From: Dechloromonas sp. ZY10
GTDB taxonomy: Bacteria > Pseudomonadota > Gammaproteobacteria > Burkholderiales > Rhodocyclaceae
Length of the DNA: 64,000 nucleotides
Assembly (NCBI RefSeq): GCF_041378895.1
Contig: NZ_CP144212.1
Location: 2,155,501 to 2,219,500 of the forward strand
Reading direction: 5' to 3'
A program made the translations under genes and the position numbers. How positions within the stretch are numbered: position 1 is the first letter of the stretch; each line of letters starts with the position of its first letter. The notes under the pieces were generated by a model, which was not told the origin of the DNA, ran no database searches, and saw only the letters and a program-made list of their open reading frames with translations. This document shows, piece by piece, positions 33,500 through 42,200 of this stretch.

Positions 33500-34720
33500 T
33501 TACTGATAACGCAGCGCCTCGATCGGATCGAGCCGTGCCGCCTTGCGAGCCGGATACCAACCGAAGAACACCCCGACCGCAGCAGCGACACTGAATGCCA
33601 CCAGCGCCGAACTGCCGGAAATCACCACCACCATGCCGCTCAGCAAGTTGATCAGCAAGGCGCCGCCCAGGCCGAGCAGCAGGCCGATCAGGCAACCGGC
33701 AAGCGAAATGATGATCGCCTCCAGCAGGAACTGGGTCAGAATATCGCGCTCGCGGGCACCAATAGCCATCCGGATGCCGATTTCCCGGGTCCGCTCGGTC
33801 ACCGAAACAAGCATGATGTTCATGATCCCGATGCCGCCGACCAGCAGCGAAATCGAGGCAATCGCGCCAAGCAGGATCGACATCGTCCGCGTCGTTTCAG
33901 CTTCCGATTCAGCCGCTGCCGACAAGTTGCGCATGAAAAAATCGTCCGGCTGTCCGTCACGTAGACGATGCCGCTGACGCAGCAAGGCGGTTACGGCATC
34001 CATGGTTTTCTGCATATTTTCGCCGTGATCCGCCTGGACCATGATCATCCGTACCGAGCCCAGGAACGGCGTACCGAAAACCTTGCGCTGAGCAGTGCTG
34101 AGCGGGACGATTACGGTATCGTCCTGGTCGCGGCCATCCAGGTTCTGCCCCTTGCTGCCGAGCACGCCGATCACCACAAAGGGATTTTGCTGGATACGCA
34201 TGGTCTTGCCGACCGGATCTTCTTCGCCAAACAGGTTATCGGCGACGGTCTTGCCGATCAGCGCGACCCGGGTTGCCGAGCGCACATCGGAGTCGGCAAA
34301 GGCCGCGCCATTGACGATGCTCCAGGCGCGCGCAGCAAGATATTCCGGTGTCGTCCCGATCACCTGCGCGCTCCAGTTTTGCGCGCCGTAGACAAGTTGC
34401 CGGGTTCCCTGATGGGTCGGTGCAACATTGACCACGCCTTCGAGTTCGGCTATCGCATCAGCATCGGCAAGATTGAGGGTTGGCGCACCGGCTGAGCCGC
34501 TGCGCACGCCCGAGGTGGTAAACGAGCCGGAGAGGACAATGAACAGGTTGGAGCCCATGGTGCTGATCGTCTGCTGTACCGCATACTGCGCCCCCTGACC
34601 GATTGCCAGCATAATTACCACGGCGCCAACCCCGATCACCATGCCGAGCATGGTCAGGGCCGTACGCAGCCGGTTGGCCCCCATCGCCTGCCAGGCTTCG
34701 GAGAGCATTGCGCGAATCAT
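33500..34720 (-). CDS. MacB-type ABC permease (FtsX fold)
   Basis: The 406-residue product has the MacB membrane topology: TM1 near residues 22-45 (LTMLGMVIGVGAVVIMLAIG), a large periplasmic domain, then three C-terminal helices (about 280-305, 330-360, 370-390) and the ending DPIEALRYQ. The periplasmic domain contains TPEYLAARAWSIVNGAAF, typical of MacB. It lacks the ATPase, which is the separate gene upstream. The ATG at 34720 has a GGAGGGG site. Together with the ATPase, MacA-like adaptor and TolC it would form a tripartite export pump; the substrate is unknown (macrolides, peptides and siderophores are known for relatives). Confidence 0.88.
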   Translation of the reverse strand: MIRAMLSEAWQAMGANRLRTALTMLGMVIGVGAVVIMLAIGQGAQYAVQQTISTMGSNLFIVLSGSFTTSGVRSGSAGAPTLNLADADAIAELEGVVNVAPTHQGTRQLVYGAQNWSAQVIGTTPEYLAARAWSIVNGAAFADSDVRSATRVALIGKTVADNLFGEEDPVGKTMRIQQNPFVVIGVLGSKGQNLDGRDQDDTVIVPLSTAQRKVFGTPFLGSVRMIMVQADHGENMQKTMDAVTALLRQRHRLRDGQPDDFFMRNLSAAAESEAETTRTMSILLGAIASISLLVGGIGIMNIMLVSVTERTREIGIRMAIGARERDILTQFLLEAIIISLAGCLIGLLLGLGGALLINLLSGMVVVISGSSALVAFSVAAAVGVFFGWYPARKAARLDPIEALRYQ

Positions 34721-34753
34721 CGCCCCCTCCGCCAAGTGCTGTTTCGGGCTGCG

Positions 34754-34771
34754 TTCACGGTCGACCGTGAA
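34754..34771. repeat. Intergenic palindrome, copy 3 of 3
   Basis: An 18-bp perfect palindrome TTCACGGTCGACCGTGAA in the 70-base gap between the ATPase and permease genes, followed by ATTGGCAAAAAA. It shares the 16-bp core and the GCAAAAA-type right flank with copies 1 and 2. Here it lies inside an operon, so full termination is unlikely. Confidence 0.85.
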
Positions 34772-34790
34772 ATTGGCAAAAAAAGCTGCT

Positions 34791-35498
34791 TCATGCGCCG
34801 ACCTCCTGCTCGCTGCGCTCGTCGCTGACCATCCGGCCATCGCGGAAACGCACCTGGCGCCGGGCATGCGCGGCAATATCGGGTTCGTGCGTCACCAGTA
34901 CGATGGTGATGCCTTCGCGGTTGAGTTCACCGAACAGGCGCATGATTTCTTCGCTGGTCTGGCTATCGAGGTTGCCGGTTGGCTCGTCGGCAAGCAGCAA
35001 TTGCGGCCGGTTCACCAGCGCCCGGGCAATCGCCACCCGCTGTTGCTGACCGCCGGAAATCCGGCTGGGCAAGGAATCGGCGTAGCGCCCAAGGCCGACC
35101 CTGGCCAATAATTCGGCGGCACGCGCCCGGCGAACCGGCTTCTCGATCCCGGCATACACCAGCGGTAGCGCAACATTGTCGAGCAGGCTCATGCGCGGCA
35201 ACAGGTTGAACCCCTGAAAGACAAACCCCAGCAACTGGTTGCGCAACTCGGCCAGATGTTCGCGATCAAGTTGAGCGACGTTCTTACCGGCCAGGTAATA
35301 GTCGCCGGCACTCGGCGTATCGAGGCAGCCGAGCAGGTTCATGAAGGTCGACTTGCCCGAACCGGAAGGCCCCATGATCGCGATGTAGTCCCCCGCTTCG
35401 ACCGCCAGATCAACCCCCTGCAGCGCAGTGAAATCACCGGCTGCGGTACGGTAGGACTTGGCCAGCCCGGCCACGCGGATCACCGGCTGCACGCCCAT
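34791..35498 (-). CDS. MacB-type ABC transporter ATPase
   Basis: The 235-residue ATPase has Walker [20 protein letters not shown], the [22 protein letters not shown]-loop region, signature ISGGQQQR and Walker [12 protein letters not shown], all typical of the MacB/LolD/FtsE group. It overlaps the adaptor gene by one base at 35498 and is separated from the permease by 70 bases holding palindrome copy 3. It is probably the energy subunit of the MacAB-TolC-like pump encoded by these four genes. Confidence 0.92.
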   Translation of the reverse strand: MGVQPVIRVAGLAKSYRTAAGDFTALQGVDLAVEAGDYIAIMGPSGSGKSTFMNLLGCLDTPSAGDYYLAGKNVAQLDREHLAELRNQLLGFVFQGFNLLPRMSLLDNVALPLVYAGIEKPVRRARAAELLARVGLGRYADSLPSRISGGQQQRVAIARALVNRPQLLLADEPTGNLDSQTSEEIMRLFGELNREGITIVLVTHEPDIAAHARRQVRFRDGRMVSDERSEQEVGA

Positions 35499-36694
35499 CA
35501 GAACATTCTCATGCCAAGCGACGAGGGCTTCTTGCTGGCCCCGTTCTCGCCGACGATGACCCGGTCGCCCGGCTTGAGTTCGCCGCCGATCACTTCGGTA
35601 TTGCGGTTGTCGGTGATTCCGAGTTGCACGGCGACCGGCCGGATTTCATCGCCGAGCAGAACCTGAACGGTCCCCTGCTGGCCATCGCCGCGCTTGCCCT
35701 TGCGCCCCGCTGCCCCGCCGCCTTTGGCGGCGTCGCCCGCCGCCGGCTTGTCGGCATCTGGCCTGACATCGTCCGGCAACTTGAAGCGCAGCGCCGCATT
35801 CGGCACCAGCAGCACATCCTCGCGCCGGGCCACGGCAATATTGACGTAAGCAGTCATCCCCGGCAGCAATACCTGCTCGGGATTGGCCACGGTAATCCGC
35901 ACGTTGTAGGTGACGACATTCTGCTGATTGGTCGGATTCAGGCGAATCTGCTGAACTTCGCCGGTGAAATTCCGGTTAGGAAAGGCGTCGACCGTGAATC
36001 TGGCCTTCTGCCCCTCGCGGATATTGCCGATGTCGGCTTCGGCAAAGCTGGTGTCGATCCGCATCTCCGAGAGGTCCTGGGCAATCTTGATCAGCACCGG
36101 GGTCTGGAAGCTGGCGGCCACGGTCTGCCCGAGATCGACAACCCGGTCCACGACGACGCCTGAGACCGGCGAACGAATCACCGTATTGCCATGGTTGACC
36201 TTGTCCTTCTGCCACTGCGCACGGGCCAGAGCGAGCTGGGCCCGCGCCGACTTGAGCGCCTGCTGCGACTGCTCGAATTCCTGCCGCGATACGTACTCCT
36301 GCGCGTACAGCGACTGCATCCGGGTAGCGTTGGCTTGTGCCAGCTCAAGCGCCGCCTCGGCATTGGCAACCCCCGCCTCGCTCTGCTTGGCCTGGGCTGC
36401 AAGCAAGGCATCGTCGAGTTCGAGCAAGGCCTGTCCGGCACTGACCTTATCGTTAAAATCAACATAGAGCTTGCGTACCGTCCCCGACACCTGGGTACCG
36501 ACATTGACCAGTACCACCGGGTTCAGGGTGCCGTTGGCCGAAACGCTTTGCACCACCTCGCCACGTTCGACCGTCTGGCTACGAAACCGCTGCTCCGGAC
36601 GGCCGGCCTCGCGCTGCTTCTGATACCAGCCAGCCGCGACCAAGAATCCCACGGTCAACAGCGAAAAAATCACGATTTTGCTTTTTGCTTTCAT
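35498..36694 (-). CDS. MacA-like periplasmic adaptor (HlyD/RND MFP family)
   Basis: The 398-residue adaptor has one N-terminal membrane helix (about residues 8-22), a biotinyl-lipoyl segment with GTQVSGTVRKLYVDFND, a coiled-coil hairpin (about 95-150), a barrel domain with SPVSGVVVDRVVDLGQ, and a Gly/Lys-rich insert (GGGAAGRKGKRGDG) near residue 335. It bridges the ABC permease and TolC. I placed the start at 36694, where TGATG overlaps the tolC stop; an ATG at 36700 is equally possible and adds two residues. Confidence 0.9.
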   Translation of the reverse strand: MKAKSKIVIFSLLTVGFLVAAGWYQKQREAGRPEQRFRSQTVERGEVVQSVSANGTLNPVVLVNVGTQVSGTVRKLYVDFNDKVSAGQALLELDDALLAAQAKQSEAGVANAEAALELAQANATRMQSLYAQEYVSRQEFEQSQQALKSARAQLALARAQWQKDKVNHGNTVIRSPVSGVVVDRVVDLGQTVAASFQTPVLIKIAQDLSEMRIDTSFAEADIGNIREGQKARFTVDAFPNRNFTGEVQQIRLNPTNQQNVVTYNVRITVANPEQVLLPGMTAYVNIAVARREDVLLVPNAALRFKLPDDVRPDADKPAAGDAAKGGGAAGRKGKRGDGQQGTVQVLLGDEIRPVAVQLGITDNRNTEVIGGELKPGDRVIVGENGASKKPSSLGMRMF

Positions 36695-38043
36695 CACCAT
36701 CCCTGCTCACCTGCAGCCGTCGCCAGCCACCCCGGCTCCAGTCGCCCCAGCGCCTGGGCCAGGCTTGCCCGTTGCACATTCCAGTCAAGTTCGCTCTGAA
36801 TCCGCTGCTGCCGGGCGCTGGCCTCGGCCGCCTGCGCCGTCAGCAAATCAAGTACCGTCCCCACCCCGGCCTGGTAGCGCCCAAGCGCGACCCGCGCCGA
36901 CTGCTCGGCACTTGCCAGCAGATCGCCACTTGCCTGCCAGGCCTGGGTGGCTGTCTGCAAACCGTGCCAAGCCTTCCACACGTCCAGCGCGACCTGGTTC
37001 GACTGGCGTTCCTGCTGCGCCTGCCGCAAGTCGCGCTGGGCTTCGGCCTGACGGACCCGCCAGGTATGCTCGAAGCCGGTAAACAACGGTACGCTCAGGG
37101 TCAGCCCCAGGCTGCTGACCTGCGTCTCGCGCCCGGCCAGCGACTGCCACTGCGGCCCGGCCCCCAGGCTCAGAGCAGGGCGGCCCTGGGCCCGAGCGGC
37201 GGCAACGGCTGCTTCTGCCGCCTGCACCTGCGCCTGGGCGGCCAGCAAGTCGGGACGGCGCCGCTGCGCCTCATCGATCAGGCGTTCGACATCGGCGCTG
37301 AAATCAGCCATGGGTGGCAGCGCCGCCAGTGGTGCCAGCATCAGGGGCTGGCTCGCGGAAAAACCAAGAGCATTGGCCAGCGTCCCACGTGCTGTCCGCG
37401 CTTCACCCTCGCTACGAATTCGCGCCAGCGTCGCCTGTGAACGCGCAGTCTGGGCCAACAGGCGGTCGGCCGGGGTAGCGCTGCCAGCGCGATACCGCGC
37501 CTCGGCCGCTTCCAGGCTGCGGCTTGCGGCTTTTTCGGCCAGCAAGGCGGCCGCCTGAGCCGCCTGCGTTGCCTGAGTGTTGTAATACGCCTGGACCGCA
37601 GCCAGGAACACGCCCTGCAGCGTCGCATCGCGGCTGGCTAGAGCCGCCGCCAGCAACTGCCGGGCATTTTCCTCGTTGGCCGCACGCAAGCCGAAGTCGT
37701 AGACCAGCCAGCTGAGACTAAGCTCAGCACTGCGCAGTTCGCTGTCAATACCGCCGCTACGCCGCTCTTGCCAACTGCCACGAGCATCAAGGCGGGGGCG
37801 CCAAGCCGCTTCACTGATCCCCAGTTGGGCCGCCTGCCCCCGGGCCTGCGCCCAGTATTCGCGGGTCAGAGGATGCCGGCACAGGGCCAGATCGACAGCT
37901 TCGGCCACGGTCAACGCGCGAGCCTCGGGACTTTTCCCACAAGCCGGCAAAGGGGGGAGCTCGGTCGCGGATACGTTGGCCGGCAGCCAGTTCAAGCCGA
38001 GCCCGACAACCAGTAAAACCCCCAGCGAATAATTAGCTTTCAT
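36694..38043 (-). CDS. TolC-family outer membrane channel
   Basis: The 449-residue product has a cleavable signal peptide (about residues 1-26, ending in NVSA), then the two-fold helical repeat of TolC proteins: ALTVAEAVDLALCRHP at the first repeat and LTLSVPLFTGFEHTWRV at the second, with long Ala/Gln-rich coiled coils. It is the first gene of the tolC-macA-macB operon and overlaps the adaptor gene. The chosen ATG at 38043 gives a clear signal peptide; the open frame upstream adds 27 unlikely residues. It is distinct from the second channel at 57570. Confidence 0.9.
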   Translation of the reverse strand: MKANYSLGVLLVVGLGLNWLPANVSATELPPLPACGKSPEARALTVAEAVDLALCRHPLTREYWAQARGQAAQLGISEAAWRPRLDARGSWQERRSGGIDSELRSAELSLSWLVYDFGLRAANEENARQLLAAALASRDATLQGVFLAAVQAYYNTQATQAAQAAALLAEKAASRSLEAAEARYRAGSATPADRLLAQTARSQATLARIRSEGEARTARGTLANALGFSASQPLMLAPLAALPPMADFSADVERLIDEAQRRRPDLLAAQAQVQAAEAAVAAARAQGRPALSLGAGPQWQSLAGRETQVSSLGLTLSVPLFTGFEHTWRVRQAEAQRDLRQAQQERQSNQVALDVWKAWHGLQTATQAWQASGDLLASAEQSARVALGRYQAGVGTVLDLLTAQAAEASARQQRIQSELDWNVQRASLAQALGRLEPGWLATAAGEQGW

Positions 38044-38139
38044 CAATCGAACCCAAATCTCGGCCCGGATGCGGGCTACGCCGATAAACCCCGGATTTCT
38101 CAGGATCCGCCATCTAAGCTGCACCGTACAACCCCGGCC

Positions 38140-39870
38140 TCAATTTCTCGGGCTGGCCCCAAAACCCGAAATATCCCGGTCATCAGGCAAGCCGACCAGA
38201 CTCATGCTGGCCAAGCCGCCAAACAGGTTATCCACCTTCTGGAAAAAATTGTCTGCCCGATAAAATGGGCTGACATGCTGCCACAACCGATAGCCGGCGG
38301 CGCGCAAGAGATCGGCACTGCGCACGGCATCCTCGGCGTTATCGGCATTCACGACCACGACGGGCTGCTGACCGGCAAGCAAGCGGCGCGCCCCGGCCAG
38401 TACTTCCGCCACGCAGCCCGGCGTATCAATCAGCAGGCAATCGATGGCGCCCCAAGCCTCGCCATCCAGGGCAATGCTGCGCACCATCTTGCGCCAGTCG
38501 TGCAAGGGCAACGGCTTGAGCATGCCGAAGTTACCACCCTCGTTACGGAATACCGGCTCCTCGACTTCAATCGCTCCCGGTAGCGGCGCCGCCTGAGCAT
38601 GGACTACCCGCAGGTTATCGATCTGGTTGAGCGCCAGATTGGCATGCAGCAGATCGACCATCCGCCGCGACTGCTCGACGGCCGTAACCATCCCCTCGGC
38701 ACCCACCAGGCGGGACAAGGGAATGGCATGCGCCCCGAAACCGGCCCCGACCTCTACAACATGCGCACCGGGAGAAAAGAGCCCGGCCAGCAACTGCAAC
38801 AAGCCTTCGGTCCACTCTCCGTATTCGATCATGGATTTGGCGATATAGGCGTCATGTCGCGGCAACAGGAAATTTCCATGCCGACAGGCGTGCACCGCGA
38901 GCGAGTGAATCTCGTGAGCCGAACGCGGCGGCACCGGCTGGGTCAGACTCTGCTCAATCGCAGCCACCGATTCGTTGCGCTTGCGGTCGATCAGCATCGC
39001 ATTGAAGTTAACACCGATCGCCCCCTGAAACTGTGCCAGGCTACGCACTCTGCCCATGCCGTATTTTTCAATTTCAATCAGCGCCTCCGGGTCTGCCGTC
39101 CGCTCGATCTCAAGAACATGGCGAATCCGGTTATAGGAGGCCCGGTTGATCTGCGACCATCCGGCCTTGTCGTCATCCCAGTGGCGTGGTGCGGCCTTGC
39201 GTTCGTAGTAGTGATGAATGACGCATTGATTAGGGGTGTAACCATCCCAGCCATGCGTGTAGTAACGCGCCGCATGCGTCACTTCTTCGCCGATGAAATA
39301 GATGTAGGGATCGTAAGGCACCTCAACGAACATCTCGCGCCGCCCGAACAGATAACCACCGGCCACCAGATGCGAAGGCAACGGTCGAGGCATGTCGAGC
39401 AACACCGAATTCATCGACATCACCCGTTCGAAGAACTTGACCGGAGTCAGGCGCGGGGTATTGAACCGGCGGTCATCCGGCGGCTCGTAACCAGCGGGGT
39501 AAGTGGATAGAAAAGCCTTGGGATTGCCGGTCTGCCGCCACATGTCGATCATCTGGACATCCCAGCCCGGAGCAAACCGCATGTGCGAATCGATCAGCAG
39601 GACAAACTCCTGCTCCCCAAGCAGCGACAGGGCCTTGGCCTTGGCCCAGCAAGCTCCTCGGGCATCCGCCAAGGCAACTTCGATCACCTGCACCTGTTCC
39701 GGACGCGGACAGGGTTCGCAGAAGCAGTCCTGATCCTGCTCAGGATCGAACTGCCAGCAGATTCCGACCTCGATACGCTCAGGAAAACTGGCTGCTACAA
39801 ACAGATCCTTCAAGGTCCATTGGCATTCACGATCACGATAACTGGCAATGGCGACAAAAATACGTTCCAT
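38140..39870 (-). CDS. GlcNAc-transferase-like (PF11397 type) fused to FkbM-type methyltransferase
   Basis: The 576-residue fusion starts with a glycosyltransferase resembling Skp1-GlcNAc transferase (PF11397): IFVAIASYRDREC, RGACWAKAKALSL, LLIDSHMRFAPGWD (metal/sugar-binding DSH region), STYPAGYEPP, VPYDPYIYFIGEEV and HHYYERKAAPRHW, about residues 1-290. From about 325 a class I methyltransferase follows, with VVEVGAGFGAHAIPL and LLIDTPGCVAEVL resembling FkbM O-methyltransferases. It is the last gene downstream of the giant adhesin on the same strand. Transfer of GlcNAc to a protein and methylation of the sugar is my inference; a role in polysaccharide synthesis is also possible. No signal peptide, so cytoplasmic. 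Confidence 0.8.
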   Translation of the reverse strand: MERIFVAIASYRDRECQWTLKDLFVAASFPERIEVGICWQFDPEQDQDCFCEPCPRPEQVQVIEVALADARGACWAKAKALSLLGEQEFVLLIDSHMRFAPGWDVQMIDMWRQTGNPKAFLSTYPAGYEPPDDRRFNTPRLTPVKFFERVMSMNSVLLDMPRPLPSHLVAGGYLFGRREMFVEVPYDPYIYFIGEEVTHAARYYTHGWDGYTPNQCVIHHYYERKAAPRHWDDDKAGWSQINRASYNRIRHVLEIERTADPEALIEIEKYGMGRVRSLAQFQGAIGVNFNAMLIDRKRNESVAAIEQSLTQPVPPRSAHEIHSLAVHACRHGNFLLPRHDAYIAKSMIEYGEWTEGLLQLLAGLFSPGAHVVEVGAGFGAHAIPLSRLVGAEGMVTAVEQSRRMVDLLHANLALNQIDNLRVVHAQAAPLPGAIEVEEPVFRNEGGNFGMLKPLPLHDWRKMVRSIALDGEAWGAIDCLLIDTPGCVAEVLAGARRLLAGQQPVVVVNADNAEDAVRSADLLRAAGYRLWQHVSPFYRADNFFQKVDNLFGGLASMSLVGLPDDRDISGFGASPRN

Positions 39871-39945
39871 GGATATTCACTTTCCAGCCCGGGCTGAGAA
39901 TCTGGCGGGACGCCGGCATTTCCGCCGCAGCGACCGGCACTCCTG

Positions 39946-39951
39946 CGATAA
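39946..39951 (+). promoter_or_regulatory. Possible extended -10 for the ParB-fold-like gene
   Basis: TGCGATAAT in the 147-base divergent gap between the two outward-facing genes; on the other strand TATTAT overlaps it (39947-39952). No good -35 on either strand. Confidence 0.35.
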
Positions 39952-40017
39952 TACAGGATCACCCGCCACCAACACCCGCAGGCGCATGCCCTGCCGACAC
40001 TGCAGAATCCAGTCTCC

Positions 40018-40512
40018 ATGAAATTTGGCCGCGCCATCACTTGGGAAGAGGTACTCGACACCTGGCGAAAAACCCCGGGGAGAACAGTTCCCAACCCCGA
40101 CGTCTGGGAAGAACTGCCCAGCGGCTGCGCCTGGTTCGAATGTGAAGTCGAGGCAGTCGATATCGAGCGCATGTATGTGATCGGCTCATACGACTGGAGC
40201 GAAATTTTCGCCAGCTTTTCGCTTGCAGAAATTGCCCGGCACCCGCGCCAGGAAAGCGACCCCTACCGCCACATCGACAAGATTCGCGGAATCACCGCTG
40301 CCTACTTGTCCGGAATATCGCTCAAACCACCGATTCTCACTGCTTTTTCGGGCCAGGGGCCGTTTGTCGTGATTGAGGGCAATCATCGCTGCATTGCCCT
40401 GCTTCGACTCGAACAACTGATCGGCAGCCGTGTGCTGCTTGGCTGCCACCCGAAGATGGCCAGCGATTTTTTCTGGTTTCGCTCAGCCTTGAACAAAAGC
40501 GCGGCGTCCTAG
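40018..40512 (+). CDS. Small ParB/sulfiredoxin-fold-like protein between the two glycosyltransferases
   Basis: The 164-residue product is not one I can name. The segment FVVIEGNHRCIALLRLEQL (near residue 122) resembles the nucleotide-binding GNHR motif of ParB/Srx-fold proteins. The N-terminus is Trp-rich (ITWEEVLDTWRKTP). There is no signal peptide or membrane helix. The gene is the only one in the 38-60 kb island on the plus strand, divergent from one glycosyltransferase-methyltransferase gene and convergent with the other. A regulatory or kinase-like role is possible, but nothing in the sequence proves it. Confidence 0.6.
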   Translation: MKFGRAITWEEVLDTWRKTPGRTVPNPDVWEELPSGCAWFECEVEAVDIERMYVIGSYDWSEIFASFSLAEIARHPRQESDPYRHIDKIRGITAAYLSGISLKPPILTAFSGQGPFVVIEGNHRCIALLRLEQLIGSRVLLGCHPKMASDFFWFRSALNKSAAS

Positions 40513-40532
40513 CACCGGCAAGCCATCACCGA

Positions 40533-42110
40533 TTACGACTCCGGCAATTGTTCGCAGGACCAGACGCCGAGCATTTTGTCTCCACCTTCGTAGTAGCTGA
40601 GCAAAGGGGGTGGCAGACAGAATGGGGGCGCCTGCAGATTAACCGGATGCCAATACCCGGTAGTCAGCCAACGATTCCTACTCTCTGCCTGCTGGCTGGT
40701 ACTTGCGAACAGGTAACGAGCACCACTCTTGCGAAACTTCTCGAGCACCAGCATCGCAGCATCGAGCGAGAGATGCGACAGACAGTCGCGACACAGGACG
40801 GCATCGCTCTCCGGCAGCATTTCGGTGACCAGATCGGCCTCCGAGAAAAACATGTTGTTCCGGTTCCGATGCCGTTGCCGCAACTCTGCCACCAGCTCCG
40901 GAACAATGTCGAACCCCAGATACAAGCGTAAGCCTGGTGCCAGATGCTGCATCCAGTTGAGATCCCCGCAGCCCGCATCGGCAAGAATACGAATGCCGAG
41001 GAAACGCCAGGTCTGTTCCAGCCAGCTGCGCAAGCCGGCTGTTGCCGCCAGGGTCGAGCCGTGACCGGAGCGGGTTTCCTCACACCCCCATAAGTTACGG
41101 CGCCAGATGTCGGAAAAAATTCTCTGCCGCGCCGATAGCTGCGGCTCGATATCGGCTGCCGCAGCGGGCGCCATGGCAGGAGACCGGAGGTGCAACCGGG
41201 CGGAAAAATCCAGCCCGGAAAACTGCTCGTACTCAGACAATGAATGCGCACGCCCCAAAGAATACCGCTCGATTTCAATCAGGCTCTCCGTGCTACCGGC
41301 CCCAGCCTGTTGCAGCAGATAGGCAATGCGCTCCCTTGCCATGCGGTTGATTTCGCTCCAGTTTCCCTGATCTTTCCAGTGTCGAGGACGCTCTGGCTGC
41401 GGGCCATAGTTGTGGAAGGCAACCGCCTGATTGGGCTGACGAATATCCCAACCATGCGTCCACAAGCGAACGGCGAGCATGATTTCCTCACCTTCGAAGT
41501 ACAAGTATGGATCGTAGGGAACCTCCACCATGCACTGCGCCGGTCCGAAAAGCATGCCGGCGCTGATGAAGGCGCTGCGAGCCGGAATTGAAGGTGCTTG
41601 TTCCAGTGCAGAGAGGGTTGAATTCAAAGTCAACACACCGTGGATATCGAACCCCTTGGGCCGCATTGTCACCAGTTGCTCGGCAGAAAACTGATCCGGC
41701 GGAGTAAATGCCAATGGGTAGGTCGACAATACGGTTCGTGGCTCCGGGCACAAACGCAGCATCGCCAATAAACGCTCGTCCCAGCCGGGAACCATACGCA
41801 TATGGCTGTCAATCTGGAAGTAATAATCCTCTCCGCGATATAGCGTCTGTACCCTGGCTCTGGCCCAGCAGGCTCCCCGACTTTCTGCTGCGTGCACCTC
41901 AAGCACCCGAATCTGCCCCGGGTAAGCGTCCTGCAAATCAGCAGGGACACCGCAATCGGGATCATCGGCCGGAGAACGTTGCAGACAAATGCCAAGCCTC
42001 AGCCTGGCCGGATGGACAGCCTGCTCAAACAGGCTGCGAACGGTATTTCCGAGATCCGGATCGCGATAACTGGCAATAGACACGAAGATCGTCGGTCGCA
42101 GTGTTTCCAT
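40533..42110 (-). CDS. GlcNAc-transferase-like protein fused to a second type of methyltransferase
   Basis: The 525-residue fusion has the same N-terminal glycosyltransferase as the 38140 gene: IFVSIASYRDPDLGNTVRSL, SRGACWARARVQTLY, FQIDSHMRMVPGWD, STYPLAFTPP, VPYDPYLYFEGEEI and HNYGPQPERPRHW (about residues 1-290). The C-terminal part (about 325-525) is a different class I methyltransferase with ILADAGCGDLNWMQHL and YLGFDIVPELVAEL. It lies just downstream of the giant adhesin, behind a terminator. AGGA precedes the ATG at 42110 at usable spacing. Modification of the adhesin or of a surface glycan is inferred from position. Confidence 0.8.
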   Translation of the reverse strand: METLRPTIFVSIASYRDPDLGNTVRSLFEQAVHPARLRLGICLQRSPADDPDCGVPADLQDAYPGQIRVLEVHAAESRGACWARARVQTLYRGEDYYFQIDSHMRMVPGWDERLLAMLRLCPEPRTVLSTYPLAFTPPDQFSAEQLVTMRPKGFDIHGVLTLNSTLSALEQAPSIPARSAFISAGMLFGPAQCMVEVPYDPYLYFEGEEIMLAVRLWTHGWDIRQPNQAVAFHNYGPQPERPRHWKDQGNWSEINRMARERIAYLLQQAGAGSTESLIEIERYSLGRAHSLSEYEQFSGLDFSARLHLRSPAMAPAAAADIEPQLSARQRIFSDIWRRNLWGCEETRSGHGSTLAATAGLRSWLEQTWRFLGIRILADAGCGDLNWMQHLAPGLRLYLGFDIVPELVAELRQRHRNRNNMFFSEADLVTEMLPESDAVLCRDCLSHLSLDAAMLVLEKFRKSGARYLFASTSQQAESRNRWLTTGYWHPVNLQAPPFCLPPPLLSYYEGGDKMLGVWSCEQLPES

Positions 42111-42135
42111 GCAACGAAATCCTGATGAAACCTGG

Positions 42136-42165
42136 CAAAAAAGACGCCTCCTTGCGGAGGCGTCT
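42136..42165 (-). terminator. Intrinsic terminator of the adhesin gene
   Basis: On the minus strand a 10-bp perfect stem AGACGCCTCC / GGAGGCGTCT with a 4-base loop is followed by TTTTTT. It lies 36 bases after the adhesin stop and 32 bases before the next gene, so the glycosyltransferase gene needs readthrough or its own promoter. Confidence 0.92.
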
Positions 42166-42200
42166 GATGACTTATGAATACTACCCGGTCTAAACAGGCA

